Virus record (IMG/VR): IMGVR_UViG_3300031227_000360
Coordinates: 1-26,244 of that record
From: a virus
Length of the DNA stretch: 26,244 bases
Strand: one strand, 5' to 3'
Positions within the stretch are counted from its first letter, which is position 1, and each line of letters begins with the position of its first letter. Below the pieces are notes generated by a model. It was not told the origin of the DNA. It worked only from the letters and a program-made list of their open reading frames with translations, and searched no databases. A program made the position numbers and the translations under genes. Shown piece by piece: positions 1 to 6,271 of the stretch.

Positions 1-99
1 TCTGGAATTTATGGAGTTCAAAGTAAACCATTAGAAGCTAAAGGTAAAACCATAAAAATTTCAGTAGCTAATTTTTATTTGAAACTTAATTCTAAATAA
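1..99 (+). CDS. C-terminal end of an unidentified protein (partial)
   Basis: An open frame runs from base 1 to TAA at 97-99, giving 32 residues that begin SGIYGVQSKPLEAKG and end FYLKLNSK. The start lies outside the window. The fragment is too short to assign to a family. It is followed seven bases later by the next + strand gene, in the tightly packed style of the block up to 1851. It is called coding because the frame is open from the edge and the downstream gene begins immediately after its stop. Confidence 0.55.
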   Translation, partial: SGIYGVQSKPLEAKGKTIKISVANFYLKLNSK

Positions 100-105
100 T
101 AAATA

Positions 106-276
106 ATGAGTATGGAAAAACAAGCGTTATCAATGTCAATATTAAAAAGAATATTAGATCAAGATGAATTAAATAATATTATTAATAAATATGAAACTGA
201 GAAAGAAAATACAAAAAAGAAATATGGAGTTTTTTGTCCCCATTGTGGTAAAAAATTAAAACCAATTAAAAAATGA
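106..276 (+). CDS. Small zinc-ribbon protein, 56 aa
   Basis: Reads MSMEKQALSMSILKRILDQD and so on, ending with a CPHCGKKLKPIKK tail. The single CxxC at residues 44-47 is half of a zinc ribbon, so metal binding may need a dimer or partner; this is inference. The N-terminal 40 residues look helical and charged. The TGA stop at 274-276 overlaps the next ATG at 273 (ATGA), which indicates translational coupling. No Shine-Dalgarno sequence is visible before the start. Function unknown. Confidence 0.6.
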   Translation: MSMEKQALSMSILKRILDQDELNNIINKYETEKENTKKKYGVFCPHCGKKLKPIKK

Positions 277-557
277 CCAAAAAAGAACTAAAACAATGTC
301 TGATGAATATCAGAAATGGCTGGGCAATAACTCCTGTATTAAAAAAAATATTGGAAGAGTTTGAAACCCAAAAGAAAGAATTTAAAAAGTTGCTTGATGA
401 GATTGTTGGGGAGGAAGCAACTGAAGCAGATGGTTGGGATATAATTGATGAAATTGATGAAAATGGTAGTTGTTGTCCTGGAGATGATTGTGCTGATGGC
501 TACAATCAAAAAAGGAATGAGATTATAGAAATAATAAAAAAATATGAACAATTTTGA
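273..557 (+). CDS. Hypothetical acidic protein, 94 aa
   Basis: Begins MTKKELKQCLMNIRNG. Two lysine/glutamate-rich helical stretches flank an acidic middle with a GSCCPGDDC segment at about residues 64-72. No family recognised. It overlaps the upstream gene by ATGA and runs 14 bases into the next gene, so it is very probably co-translated with its neighbours. The cysteine cluster could bind metal, but the spacing fits no standard ribbon. Confidence 0.65.
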   Translation: MTKKELKQCLMNIRNGWAITPVLKKILEEFETQKKEFKKLLDEIVGEEATEADGWDIIDEIDENGSCCPGDDCADGYNQKRNEIIEIIKKYEQF

Positions 558-753
558 TGAAATTACAAACGAACAACTTGATGAATATTCAACTCTTTTA
601 AGATGCGATTTGCCTAAAGATTTTCAAAATTTAATGTTTGATCGTATTATTATAAACGAGAAAGTAGTAATAAAAATTTATAATGTTCAAAGAAAATTAT
701 TATATAAAAAAACTATTCCCTTTATTTTTAAAAAGGGCAGAAAAAGAAAATAA
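544..753 (+). CDS. Hypothetical protein, 69 aa
   Basis: Begins MNNFDEITNEQLDEYSTLLR and ends in the basic tail FIFKKGRKRK. An acidic N-terminal half and a basic C-terminal tail suggest nucleic-acid contact, but no domain is recognised. The start overlaps the previous gene by 14 bases, consistent with coupling. No Shine-Dalgarno sequence is visible. Confidence 0.55.
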   Translation: MNNFDEITNEQLDEYSTLLRCDLPKDFQNLMFDRIIINEKVVIKIYNVQRKLLYKKTIPFIFKKGRKRK

Positions 754-772
754 ATAATTTAAAATAAAATCT

Positions 773-1123
773 ATGATTTTTACAAAATTTTTTAGGAGAA
801 AGAAAGAAAAAGAAGTTGATTTTTTAAATCCTGATGAAAAATTGAAAAAACAGCTTGAAACAATAAAAGCATTAGATGTAGGATTAGTGGAGTTAGATCA
901 AAAGATTGCCGAAGCCGTTACTTCAAAAGGTTGTTTTGTTTGTGTTACCAAATTGTATAAGGATGAAGATGAAATAGATAGATTAGATCATTATGTTTAT
1001 CGAAAATCTTTTAAAGAAGAAGATATAGTCCAATCATTGGATGAATATAAGAAACTTTCAAGGCCAGAATTATCTTCTAATAATAACAATGATGATAATG
1101 AAAAGGACATACAAAAAGCGTAA
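773..1123 (+). CDS. Hypothetical protein, 116 aa
   Basis: Begins MIFTKFFRRKKEKEVDFLNP and ends in a low-complexity NNNNDDNEKDIQKA tail. The body is helical and charged, with one cysteine pair (GCFVC, about residues 53-57). No recognised family. The preceding spacer is short and A/T-only with no Shine-Dalgarno sequence. Its 3' end overlaps the start of the zinc-finger gene at 1098 by 26 bases. Confidence 0.6.
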   Translation: MIFTKFFRRKKEKEVDFLNPDEKLKKQLETIKALDVGLVELDQKIAEAVTSKGCFVCVTKLYKDEDEIDRLDHYVYRKSFKEEDIVQSLDEYKKLSRPELSSNNNNDDNEKDIQKA

Positions 1124-1583
1124 AATCACATTAATTAATTGTATTGTTTGTGGTAAAGAAATTAAAACACAAAGTGGAAGAAGAATTTATTGTGATGGAT
1201 GTGCTTTGATTAAAAGAAAAAAGAATTTGATTAAAGCTAACAAAAAAACTCAAACTAAAAAGCGTGTAGAACATAAGAAAGATATGTTTTGCTGTATTTG
1301 TGGTAAAAGTTTAATCGAGGAAAATTCTTCAAGAATATGTTGCCACAATCCAGAGTGTCAAAAAGAATATCATCAACGAACAACGAAAAAATATTACAGA
1401 GAAAACAAAGAAAAATGTAAGGTTGCTATCGCTAAATGGTATAAAGAGCATCCCGAAAAGCATCGTGCGTATTCTAATTACTATAATAAAACCCATCGTA
1501 AAGAACGAGCTGAATATGCTAAAAAATATACACAAAGGAAGATGGAAGAATGGAAAAAAATAGGTAAAAGAAATAACAAATAA
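1098..1583 (+). CDS. Cysteine-rich zinc-finger phage protein, about 161 aa
   Basis: From ATG at 1098 the product begins MKRTYKKRKITLINCIVCGK. It has two zinc-ribbon-like modules: CIVCGKE with YCDGC, and CCICGKS with CCHNPEC. A long basic helical tail rich in Y, K, E and R follows (YYRENKEK, KWYKEHPEK, YAKKYTQRK), a pattern seen in many phage proteins of unknown role annotated as zinc-finger or HNH-like. I see no complete HNH catalytic set. The frame is open further upstream (from 1041), and ATGs at 1089 and 1092 are alternatives; 1098 gives the smallest overlap with the preceding gene. DNA or RNA binding is likely but inferred. Confidence 0.6.
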   Translation: MKRTYKKRKITLINCIVCGKEIKTQSGRRIYCDGCALIKRKKNLIKANKKTQTKKRVEHKKDMFCCICGKSLIEENSSRICCHNPECQKEYHQRTTKKYYRENKEKCKVAIAKWYKEHPEKHRAYSNYYNKTHRKERAEYAKKYTQRKMEEWKKIGKRNNK

Positions 1584-1610
1584 ATTGATCTAAATTAAAA
1601 GGTTTATTAA

Positions 1611-1718
1611 ATGAATTTAAAAAATAGAAATAAAAAGTTACATAAAGAAAAGGTAAAAATAAAAAAGTTAGAAAAATCAAATGCCAGAAATAATACCGCC
1701 AAAGCCAAATCCTATTAA
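1611..1718 (+). CDS. Small basic peptide, 35 aa
   Basis: Begins MNLKNRNKKLHKEKVKIKKL and ends TAKAKSY. Almost half of the residues are K, R or N. AAAAGG at 1597-1602 could act as a weak ribosome site, ten bases from the ATG. The 3' end overlaps the membrane peptide at 1681 in another frame. Its small size and simple composition make the call tentative. Confidence 0.35.
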   Translation: MNLKNRNKKLHKEKVKIKKLEKSNARNNTAKAKSY

Positions 1719-1851
1719 AAGGAATTTAGAGAGTAAGCCAGATTTTTCACTCAACCTTGTGTGGTGGATATTTTGTTCTTTATTGATTATTATTCTTTGT
1801 TTACTTCCTATTCTTTTTCTTTTTTATTTACTTATGGTAATATATAGGTAG
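1681..1851 (+). CDS. Small single-pass membrane protein, 56 aa
   Basis: Begins MPEIIPPKPNPIKRNLESKP. A strongly hydrophobic stretch of about 27 residues follows (VWWIFCSLLIIILCLLPILF and on) and the protein ends MVIYR. The layout is a short proline-rich N-terminus and one C-terminal membrane helix. Holins, spanins and superinfection-exclusion peptides can look like this, but no specific family is recognised. It overlaps the previous small gene by 38 bases and is the last gene of the left + strand block; the terminators at 2041 and 2227 lie downstream. Confidence 0.5.
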   Translation: MPEIIPPKPNPIKRNLESKPDFSLNLVWWIFCSLLIIILCLLPILFLFYLLMVIYR

Positions 1852-2040
1852 TAATTTAAAATTAGAATAAAAGATTGGAAAGCATTAGAAAAAAGTAAAA
1901 AATTTCATTTTTATTTTAGCTTTAATTACTATTCCTTTAATTTTTAGATATTATTAAAGCGTTGACATTGGGGATATATGGCTTTGGCTATTTATTTTTT
2001 CAATAGAGTTATGATAATTTTTAAAGATCATAAGGGAATT

Positions 2041-2069
2041 AAAGGGAGAAACTTCGGTTTCTCTCTTTT
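2041..2069 (+). terminator. Rho-independent terminator with UUCG loop
   Basis: AAAGGGAGAAAC (2041-2052), loop TTCG, then GTTTCTCTCTTT (2057-2068): a 12-bp stem with one G-U pair and a short T tail. It closes the left + strand block. The 190 bases before it (1852-2040) hold no convincing gene. Confidence 0.7.
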
Positions 2070-2108
2070 GATTGGATAGTGAATTCTATTATTATGTGTA
2101 ACAAAATC

Positions 2109-2183
2109 TTGATAAAATCGTCTAAAATATTGAAAAGGATATATTTCTCCTTCCCCCTTGATTTAGCCGTAATGATTTTATCA
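2109..2183. other. Closed-stem structured element between convergent gene blocks
   Basis: TGATAAAATC at 2110-2119 is the exact reverse complement of GATTTTATCA at 2174-2183, with a further possible U-G pair outside. The enclosed 54 bases contain an AAGGA/TCCTT hairpin (about 2136-2152) and a C-rich stretch. It lies between two terminators, so it may be an RNA element, an attenuator or a DNA palindrome site. Function unknown. Confidence 0.4.
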
Positions 2184-2226
2184 GTATCGGACAGGGGTTT
2201 TTAAATGATAGTTGTATGTATAACTT

Positions 2227-2269
2227 AAAATCCCGCTTCTCTTTTTTTAGAGTGAGCGGGATTTTTTTT
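2227..2269. terminator. Strong bidirectional terminator between convergent blocks
   Basis: AAAATCCCGCT (2227-2237) pairs with AGCGGGATTTT (2255-2265), with an inner CTCT/AGAG helix and a T-rich loop. T runs follow on the + strand and A runs precede it, so it can end transcription from both sides. It separates the + genes ending at 1851 from the - genes ending at 2289. Confidence 0.85.
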
Positions 2270-2288
2270 GGCTTATTTGACTTTATAA

Positions 2289-2396
2289 TTAAAAATGTTT
2301 AAGAAATTGGAGGAGTTTGTGGATTAGAAACAGAACAAATACCCAACTGCTTAATCCACCGATTATGATCAAGGTGTCTTTGGTATTATTTTTCAT
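2289..2396 (-). CDS. Putative one-helix membrane peptide, 35 aa
   Basis: Reads MKNNTKDTLIIIGGLSSWVF, continues VLFLIHKLLQ, and ends FLKHF. A polar N-terminus, one hydrophobic segment and a basic C-terminus suggest a small membrane peptide. It starts three bases after the stop of the upstream - strand gene (2400-2933), so it would be the last gene of the left block before the terminator at 2227. An 8-bp inverted repeat (GTGGATTA/TAATCCAC at 2319/2352) lies inside it. Very short, so tentative. Confidence 0.4.
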   Translation of the reverse strand: MKNNTKDTLIIIGGLSSWVFVLFLIHKLLQFLKHF

Positions 2397-2399
2397 TGT

Positions 2400-2933
2400 T
2401 TATTTATTGTTAAAGAGTTTGATTAACTTGTCGGCTTTTTTGGGCGAACACTCTAATAAAAGGTTTTGAGGATCGTCTTTAACATATATTCCAACAAGGT
2501 CTTCTCCATTAACAACGGAAACAACGCAATCTCGTTTTAATTTTCTTTTGTTATTGAATTTTGCGGGTTTCTTATTTTCTTTTTTGATTTTGGTTTCATA
2601 TTTCCGCTGTGAGATATTACCATTAATTATATTTAATTTAAGCAAAAAAAGACTTGCCAGTTTTTCAGTCCAATCTCCATCCATAGCAGTTTCAATGTCT
2701 TTGCCATATATTTCTGTTTGCTTTTGTAGCACAAGACCAGCTAATTCTTGGGCGAGTTTTTGTAAGTCAAGTTCCTTTGGGATTGGTATAACTTTAGTGT
2801 GTTCGTCAATAAAGTCATAGAGTAATTTTTCTTTTGGAAAAATATTATCCCAAAAATTTTGATAAGCACTATTGGTATCATCGTTCTCAATCGGATCTGT
2901 TTCATAGTGGATTTTAAAGATGAATTTAGGCAT
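2400..2933 (-). CDS. Hypothetical protein, 177 aa
   Basis: Begins MPKFIFKIHYETDPIENDD. The N-terminal two thirds are helical and mixed-charge; a lysine-rich linker (residues 113-134) is followed by a small beta-like C-terminal part (CVVSVVNGEDLVGIYVKDD). No family recognised. It is preceded by the TAACTAACC-type leader shared by the upstream - strand genes, which supports this start. It is among the largest of the left-block proteins. Confidence 0.65.
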   Translation of the reverse strand: MPKFIFKIHYETDPIENDDTNSAYQNFWDNIFPKEKLLYDFIDEHTKVIPIPKELDLQKLAQELAGLVLQKQTEIYGKDIETAMDGDWTEKLASLFLLKLNIINGNISQRKYETKIKKENKKPAKFNNKRKLKRDCVVSVVNGEDLVGIYVKDDPQNLLLECSPKKADKLIKLFNNK

Positions 2934-2947
2934 AGGTTTATGGTTAG

Positions 2948-3283
2948 TTAGTCAAAAAATTTGATAGTAAGTGATTTAACTCTTTTATCACTTTGTTTTT
3001 TAGTTCCAATTTCAACAATTTCAGCATAGACAGGATAAACACCATCACCAAAGCCAGAAGAAGATACTACTCCAATTTCTGCCCCAATTTTATTTTTAAA
3101 TTGACCTCCTTTTTTTGTAGGGTGAGTGGTTAATTCACAAGCACCACGATAAGAGAAATTGCCGTCTTCGTCCTTTTCTTTTATGCCAAATGGTTCATTG
3201 TCTTTCCAAGTGGATAGATAGCACGGATCAGTTATCATAATTTGTCCGCTATCAACTCCACAATACCCAATTAGTGTTTTCAT
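2948..3283 (-). CDS. DUF4241-like conserved protein, 111 aa
   Basis: Begins MKTLIGYCGVDSGQIMITDP and contains CYLSTW, a central SYRGACELTTH, and VVSSSGFGDGVYPVYAEIVE near residues 73-92. The order VDSGQ-ITDPCY, GAC, then SSGFGDGVYPVY is characteristic of a family common in phage and bacterial genomes that is usually annotated as DUF4241 or an uncharacterised phage protein. I recognise the pattern but not a biochemical role. Length fits small members. The leader carries the block's TAACCAT motif, and 78 bases separate it from the next gene downstream. Confidence 0.65.
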   Translation of the reverse strand: MKTLIGYCGVDSGQIMITDPCYLSTWKDNEPFGIKEKDEDGNFSYRGACELTTHPTKKGGQFKNKIGAEIGVVSSSGFGDGVYPVYAEIVEIGTKKQSDKRVKSLTIKFFD

Positions 3284-3361
3284 AGTTTTATGGTTAGTTT
3301 TAGTATTTTACCTTTTTGGGGTTTAAATCGCTTAAATCGGCTTCTAACAACCTTAAAATGG

Positions 3362-3598
3362 TTATTCTGCGTCAGCTTCAATAGCTAATTCTTCTAATTC
3401 CTCTCTTTCTTTGTCGGTTAAATCTGCTGATATAGGAGTTTCTATAATTTCTAAAATATAATTTTGTGTGTCATTGTTAGGATCGTAATTTTTAATAAGA
3501 GTGGCCTCAATTTCTCTGCTGTCTTCCAGTTCAAAATAAATATGAAAGTATTTAGTTATGCCAGTTAATTCTTTTGTTGTGGTTATTGTTTTAATCAT
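3362..3598 (-). CDS. Hypothetical acidic protein, 78 aa
   Basis: Begins MIKTITTTKELTGITKYFHI. The N-terminal part alternates like beta strands (YFHIYFELEDSREIEATLI); the C-terminus is a strongly acidic helix (LTDKEREELEELAIEADAE). Not recognised. Preceded by a full TAACTAACTAACC linker that supports the ATG at 3598. Confidence 0.6.
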   Translation of the reverse strand: MIKTITTTKELTGITKYFHIYFELEDSREIEATLIKNYDPNNDTQNYILEIIETPISADLTDKEREELEELAIEADAE

Positions 3599-3610
3599 AT
3601 GTTTGGTTAG

Positions 3611-3784
3611 TTAGTTATTATTGATTACTTTCACTATTTCAAAACTATCTTCAACATATTCGCTGGGTAGTTCATAATTCTCGGCATATATTTTGGCTTC
3701 CTCCTCTGTGGTATGAGGAGTTTTTATTTCTAAATTGACATTGACTATTACATTTTTTGTTTCTTTTTTTGTTTCTTTTTTCAT
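3611..3784 (-). CDS. Hypothetical small protein, 57 aa
   Basis: Begins MKKETKKETKNVIVNVNLEI and ends EDSFEIVKVINNN. A lysine/threonine-rich N-terminus is followed by a strand-helix-strand-like body. The final AAC TAA comes from the TAACTAACTAACC linker itself, so the stop codon and the next gene's leader share bases. The gene's own start is preceded by TAACTAACCAACAAAACT. Function unknown. Confidence 0.55.
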   Translation of the reverse strand: MKKETKKETKNVIVNVNLEIKTPHTTEEEAKIYAENYELPSEYVEDSFEIVKVINNN

Positions 3785-3799
3785 AGTTTTGTTGGTTAG

Positions 3800-4000
3800 T
3801 TATTTTATTATTTCAGATTTATTATATCCATCTTTAAAATTATTTATCATTTCTCCAATTTCAACACCAATACCCTTTGACAATGAACCGTGTTCTTCAA
3901 CTGCGGTATCAATAGTTCTATTAATGCCACTAAAAATAAACCAAACAATAAATATCCAAGCACAGAAAATTAAAATTGGAATTATTAAAAGTTTTATCAT
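3800..4000 (-). CDS. Small membrane-anchored protein, 66 aa
   Basis: Begins MIKLLIIPILIFCAWIFIVW, an N-terminal hydrophobic helix of about 24 residues, followed by a soluble part containing GSLSKGIGVEIGEMINN. It resembles a signal-anchor peptide with a short soluble tail. No family recognised. The leader is a variant linker (TAACCAACTAAC). Confidence 0.6.
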   Translation of the reverse strand: MIKLLIIPILIFCAWIFIVWFIFSGINRTIDTAVEEHGSLSKGIGVEIGEMINNFKDGYNKSEIIK

Positions 4001-4015
4001 ATATTTGTTAGTTGG

Positions 4016-4174
4016 TTAATCTTCTTTCCCGCTACACCACCGACAGATTGATATGTCGTCAGTGGCACAAAAACAATCAAAGTATTTTTCGCCACATTTG
4101 GCACATTTAAAATATCCCTATCCTTTTCTACAATCGGGCTTATAATGATTTTCTGATATTCCTATATCTTCCAT
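4016..4174 (-). pseudogene. Zinc-ribbon gene interrupted by an in-frame TAG
   Basis: From ATG at 4172-4174 the frame reads MEDIGISENHYKPDCRKG, then TAG (4118-4120), then GYFKCAKCGEKYFDC and SICRWCSGKED to TAA. Downstream of the TAG the frame keeps a zinc ribbon (CAKC, CFC, CRWC), and gene spacing on both sides is normal, so one coding unit broken by a nonsense change is the simplest reading. TAG is used as a normal stop elsewhere in the window (for example 1849-1851 and 23331-23333), which argues against general UAG recoding. Programmed readthrough or an assembly error are alternatives. Confidence 0.6.
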
Positions 4175-4196
4175 ATGTTTGGTTAGTTAGTTAAAA

Positions 4197-4466
4197 TTAC
4201 CATTTTGGTTCGCAATTATCGCATAAGTGATAATTATAATCATCATTCATTCCAGTTTCTAAAATAGTATGATTTTTTCCATATTTACCTTTTTTATTTA
4301 TTGACCATTCAATCATTACTTCTTGGATATTGCGAGTTGCTGGTTTGTCGCAGTATTGACAGGCAGGAACTAATACTAATTGTTTTGAGCCACATTTTTG
4401 GCATTTTTTAGTTTCTTCATCACTACCAAACCACCCACATTTTTGACATTTATTTTTTTCTTCCAT
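4197..4466 (-). CDS. Double zinc-ribbon protein, 89 aa
   Basis: Begins MEEKNKCQKCGWFGSDEETK. It has four CxxC pairs: CQKC (7-10), CQKC (22-25), CQYC (36-39) and CDNC near residues 82-85. This is enough for two zinc-binding sites. The middle holds a charged segment (IEWSINKKGKYGKNH). It is probably a nucleic-acid or protein adaptor, but no family is recognised. A perfect TAACTAACTAACC linker precedes the ATG, and another lies just after the stop. Confidence 0.65.
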   Translation of the reverse strand: MEEKNKCQKCGWFGSDEETKKCQKCGSKQLVLVPACQYCDKPATRNIQEVMIEWSINKKGKYGKNHTILETGMNDDYNYHLCDNCEPKW

Positions 4467-4474
4467 ATGTTTGG

Positions 4475-4648
4475 TTAGTTAGTTAATCTTTTTAATATTT
4501 TTTCCAATATTTTATAACAACCTAAATCATACGCTTCTTCGCTATTTAAACGGAATATCTCGGTATAACCACTATAAATATGTTCAATATTAGGCCATAT
4601 TTCTTTCATTTCGGCCTTAATTTCTTTAATTAGGGCTGTTTTGTCCAT
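4475..4648 (-). CDS. Hypothetical small protein, 57 aa
   Basis: Begins MDKTALIKEIKAEMKEIWPN and ends KILEKILKRLTN. It looks largely helical and amphipathic. The last residues T and N and the stop codon are encoded by the TAACTAACTAACC linker of the downstream gene, a direct example of a stop supplied by the repeat. Function unknown. Confidence 0.55.
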   Translation of the reverse strand: MDKTALIKEIKAEMKEIWPNIEHIYSGYTEIFRLNSEEAYDLGCYKILEKILKRLTN

Positions 4649-4663
4649 ATGTTTGTTGGTTAG

Positions 4664-5107
4664 TTATTGTATGAAATTAAATGTATTATTCAAATCTTCG
4701 TAGTTCCAACTATTATCTTTTTCACGGTAAGCATTTCGGACTTCGGCAACACAAACTTGTCCGTCAGTTTCTTCTGCGAATTTATTTGCTTCTTCCATAA
4801 ATTCAAATATTTCTGTGTTGTTTTCTTCGTGTGTTACAGCAAAAAATACTCTTGTAAAGTCGTCCATTTCATCTTTAACAAATTCAGCACAATCATCATT
4901 TTGACAGTATTTATCTTTTGTTGGTTCACCACATAGATGACATTTTCTATCATCAAATTCTTCTATTTCGGTTATACTATCAAGATAATTTTCCATATCG
5001 GTGTTAGGATACATATTATCTCGCCAAAATATCTCATTCGCTTCTTGCTCATTTTCTGCTGTTATAAATTCACTTTCGTCTTTTATTTTGATTTTAAATT
5101 TTTTCAT
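4664..5107 (-). CDS. Zinc-ribbon-containing hypothetical protein, 147 aa
   Basis: Begins MKKFKIKIKDESEFITAENE, a small strand-helix motif like those seen in many phage accessory proteins. A CHLCGEPTKDKYCQNDDC segment follows at about residues 56-73, giving four cysteines in a C-x2-C ... C-x4-C arrangement. The C-terminal half is acidic. No catalytic motif is recognised. Preceded by a linker variant with TAACCAATAAATATAT before ATG. Confidence 0.6.
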   Translation of the reverse strand: MKKFKIKIKDESEFITAENEQEANEIFWRDNMYPNTDMENYLDSITEIEEFDDRKCHLCGEPTKDKYCQNDDCAEFVKDEMDDFTRVFFAVTHEENNTEIFEFMEEANKFAEETDGQVCVAEVRNAYREKDNSWNYEDLNNTFNFIQ

Positions 5108-5120
5108 ATATATTTATTGG

Positions 5121-5378
5121 TTAATAAATTAGTTCCTTATTTATTTTAGGCAATTTTTTAAGCGGTTTTAGTTTAGTATCATCAAAACAAGTATTATTAT
5201 TATAATCTTCTCTCAATTCGTTCATTTCTTCCAAACTCATCTGATCGCTTTTAGTGTAGTAGCAAAATCCACAATACATACATTCACCGCTAACAGTATC
5301 AAAGGGCTTGTGGTCGGAGTAAGCGTTTAATTCTTCCCCGCAGTTTGGGCAAATAGTGCCGTAAGAGTGTCCTGACAT
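5121..5378 (-). CDS. Zinc-ribbon protein, 85 aa
   Basis: Begins MSGHSYGTICPNCGEELNAY, with CPNC at residues 10-13 and CMYCGFC at about 33-39, a classic two-knuckle zinc ribbon. An acidic helix and a lysine-rich tail follow (KLKPLKKLPKINKEL). It may bind nucleic acid; the fold class is clear but the role is not. Leader: TAACCAATAACTAT before ATG. Confidence 0.65.
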   Translation of the reverse strand: MSGHSYGTICPNCGEELNAYSDHKPFDTVSGECMYCGFCYYTKSDQMSLEEMNELREDYNNNTCFDDTKLKPLKKLPKINKELIY

Positions 5379-5382
5379 ATAG

Positions 5383-5583
5383 TTATTGGTTATTTATTAA
5401 ATTTGCTACATACTCGTCAATGTCATTTTCGGGACAATTCTCAACCGCTTCAACAACCTTATTCATAATTTCGTGTCTTTCTTCTGCTCTTGACTGGTTT
5501 GGGTTGCTTGTATTTGCTGTGTGCCAACCAAATTCAATTCCAAGTTCAATGGCTGTGTAAATGTCTTTTAATATTTTGTTCAT
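5383..5583 (-). CDS. Hypothetical protein, 66 aa
   Basis: Begins MNKILKDIYTAIELGIEFGW and ends DIDEYVANLINNQ. It appears all-helical and acidic. Unrecognised. The linker TAACTAACTAACC precedes its ATG, and its stop lies four bases upstream of the next gene's start. Confidence 0.6.
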   Translation of the reverse strand: MNKILKDIYTAIELGIEFGWHTANTSNPNQSRAEERHEIMNKVVEAVENCPENDIDEYVANLINNQ

Positions 5584-5594
5584 AATTTTATTGG

Positions 5595-5813
5595 TTAGTT
5601 AGTTAAATGACTAAAATCTTCTGCTTCGTGTCCTTCTTCAATCATAGTTAGAGCATATTCTAATTCACATAACAAAGAGAGTTTTTTAGCTGGTTCTTCT
5701 ATTTCAGCATCAGCTAAAATATCAAAAATTTCTGAAAAAATAAGATTAGATTTATCTTTTATTTTATTTCTAATTGTTTTTTCTACTTCTTTTATAAGTT
5801 CTTTTTTTGTCAT
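5595..5813 (-). CDS. Hypothetical helical protein, 72 aa
   Basis: Best start is ATG 5811-5813, giving MTKKELIKEVEKTIRNKIKD and so on, ending EDFSHLTN. The frame is open further upstream (to about 5891), but that part overlaps the MerR-like gene in another frame, and the block's CTAACC leader sits just before 5813. It appears helical and acidic. The opening MTKKEL is also seen in the gene at 273, which may be chance. Confidence 0.6.
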   Translation of the reverse strand: MTKKELIKEVEKTIRNKIKDKSNLIFSEIFDILADAEIEEPAKKLSLLCELEYALTMIEEGHEAEDFSHLTN

Positions 5814-5817
5814 AAAT

Positions 5818-5994
5818 TTATTGGTTAGTTTGTTTATTAAATAATTTATCAAGTTCTTCGGTTGAGTAAATCCGATCCTTGCGTGAGCCAAAGCGTTGAG
5901 GAGTGATAAGTCCCTTTCGTTCCCAATTCCGCAAGGTGTCGGGGTGGATATTGAGATATTGACTGGCCTCTTTTATTTTTAAGTATTTCTTCAT
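5818..5994 (-). CDS. MerR/excisionase-type helix-turn-helix protein, 58 aa
   Basis: Begins MKKYLKIKEASQYLNIHPDT, continues LRNWERKGLITPQRFGSRKD, and ends RIYSTEELDKLFNKQTNQ. This is a MerR-type winged helix-turn-helix: a KIKEASQYLNI helix, a HPDTLRNWERKGLI recognition helix and wing, then RIYSTEELDKL. Solo 55-70 aa versions serve as excisionases or small repressors and activators in phages. Its stop TAA lies inside the linker, four bases before the start of the next gene. It is the only clear transcription-factor fold in the left block and lies at the upstream end of the TAAC-linker group, so it is a candidate regulator of it (inference). Confidence 0.8.
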   Translation of the reverse strand: MKKYLKIKEASQYLNIHPDTLRNWERKGLITPQRFGSRKDRIYSTEELDKLFNKQTNQ

Positions 5995-6005
5995 AGTTTT
6001 ATAAA

Positions 6006-6215
6006 TTAGTAAGTCATATAAGGGAATATATCAATATCAATTCCAGCGTTGTTAAGATTAAAAAGTTTATCAATTCCTAATTGTTTTGAGTGTTTATTTA
6101 TTGGCGTGTTAGTATTATTTTTTCTAACACTTGCCCAGTAATTGATTATATGTTCTTTTAATTCTTTCTGTGTTTTATCTGATAATTCATAAAAACAAAG
6201 GTGTAAAGTTTCCAT
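6006..6215 (-). CDS. Hypothetical protein, 69 aa
   Basis: Begins METLHLCFYELSDKTQKELK and ends AGIDIDIFPYMTY. No recognised domain. It is the first gene after the strong - strand promoter at 6243-6271, with a leader of about 20 bases and no Shine-Dalgarno sequence. Confidence 0.6.
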   Translation of the reverse strand: METLHLCFYELSDKTQKELKEHIINYWASVRKNNTNTPINKHSKQLGIDKLFNLNNAGIDIDIFPYMTY

Positions 6216-6242
6216 ATTTTTGTGATTATTGATTATATATCC

Positions 6243-6271
6243 ATTGTATCATATTTAAAATAATTTGTCAA
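6243..6271 (-). promoter_or_regulatory. Sigma70-type promoter driving the 6.2 to 2.3 kb block
   Basis: On the - strand: TTGACA (6271-6266), 17-base spacer, TACAAT (6248-6243). Upstream lies TTATCCACA (6290-6282), a perfect match to a DnaA box. The arrangement CATAACTTATCC ... ACTATTGAC is shared with the promoter at 10859-10887. It would transcribe the genes from 6215 leftward. Confidence 0.8.

Larger units (their letters stand above)
2934..5840 (-). repeat. TAAC-repeat stop/start linkers before about 12 consecutive genes
   Basis: On the - strand, twelve successive genes (starts at 2933, 3283, 3598, 3784, 4000, 4174, 4466, 4648, 5107, 5378, 5583, 5813) have TAACCAA or a close variant (TAACCAT, TAACAAA) ending about 6-14 bases before the ATG. 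It is commonly embedded in TAACTAACTAACC followed by AAACATATG or ATAAAATTATG. No GGAGG-like sequence is present. Because TAAC has period four, three copies place TAA in all three frames; the stops of the genes at 3611 and 4475 lie inside the motif. It may be a reinitiation linker, a protein-binding mRNA site, or a duplicated gene-gap unit. Confidence 0.8.

Noticed and set aside
1978-2079. Short + strand frame MALAIYFFNRVM...
   Set aside because: It runs through the UUCG terminator, and there is no promoter; GTTGACA upstream has no matching -10.
4118-4120. UAG reassigned to an amino acid throughout the genome
   Set aside because: Several genes (for example those ending at 1851, 23333 and 24688) stop at TAG in sensible positions, and long genes have no internal TAG.
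5814-5891. N-terminal extension of the 72-aa gene at 5595-5813
   Set aside because: These bases are better explained as the C-terminal part of the MerR-like gene in another frame, and the CTAACC leader precedes the inner ATG.
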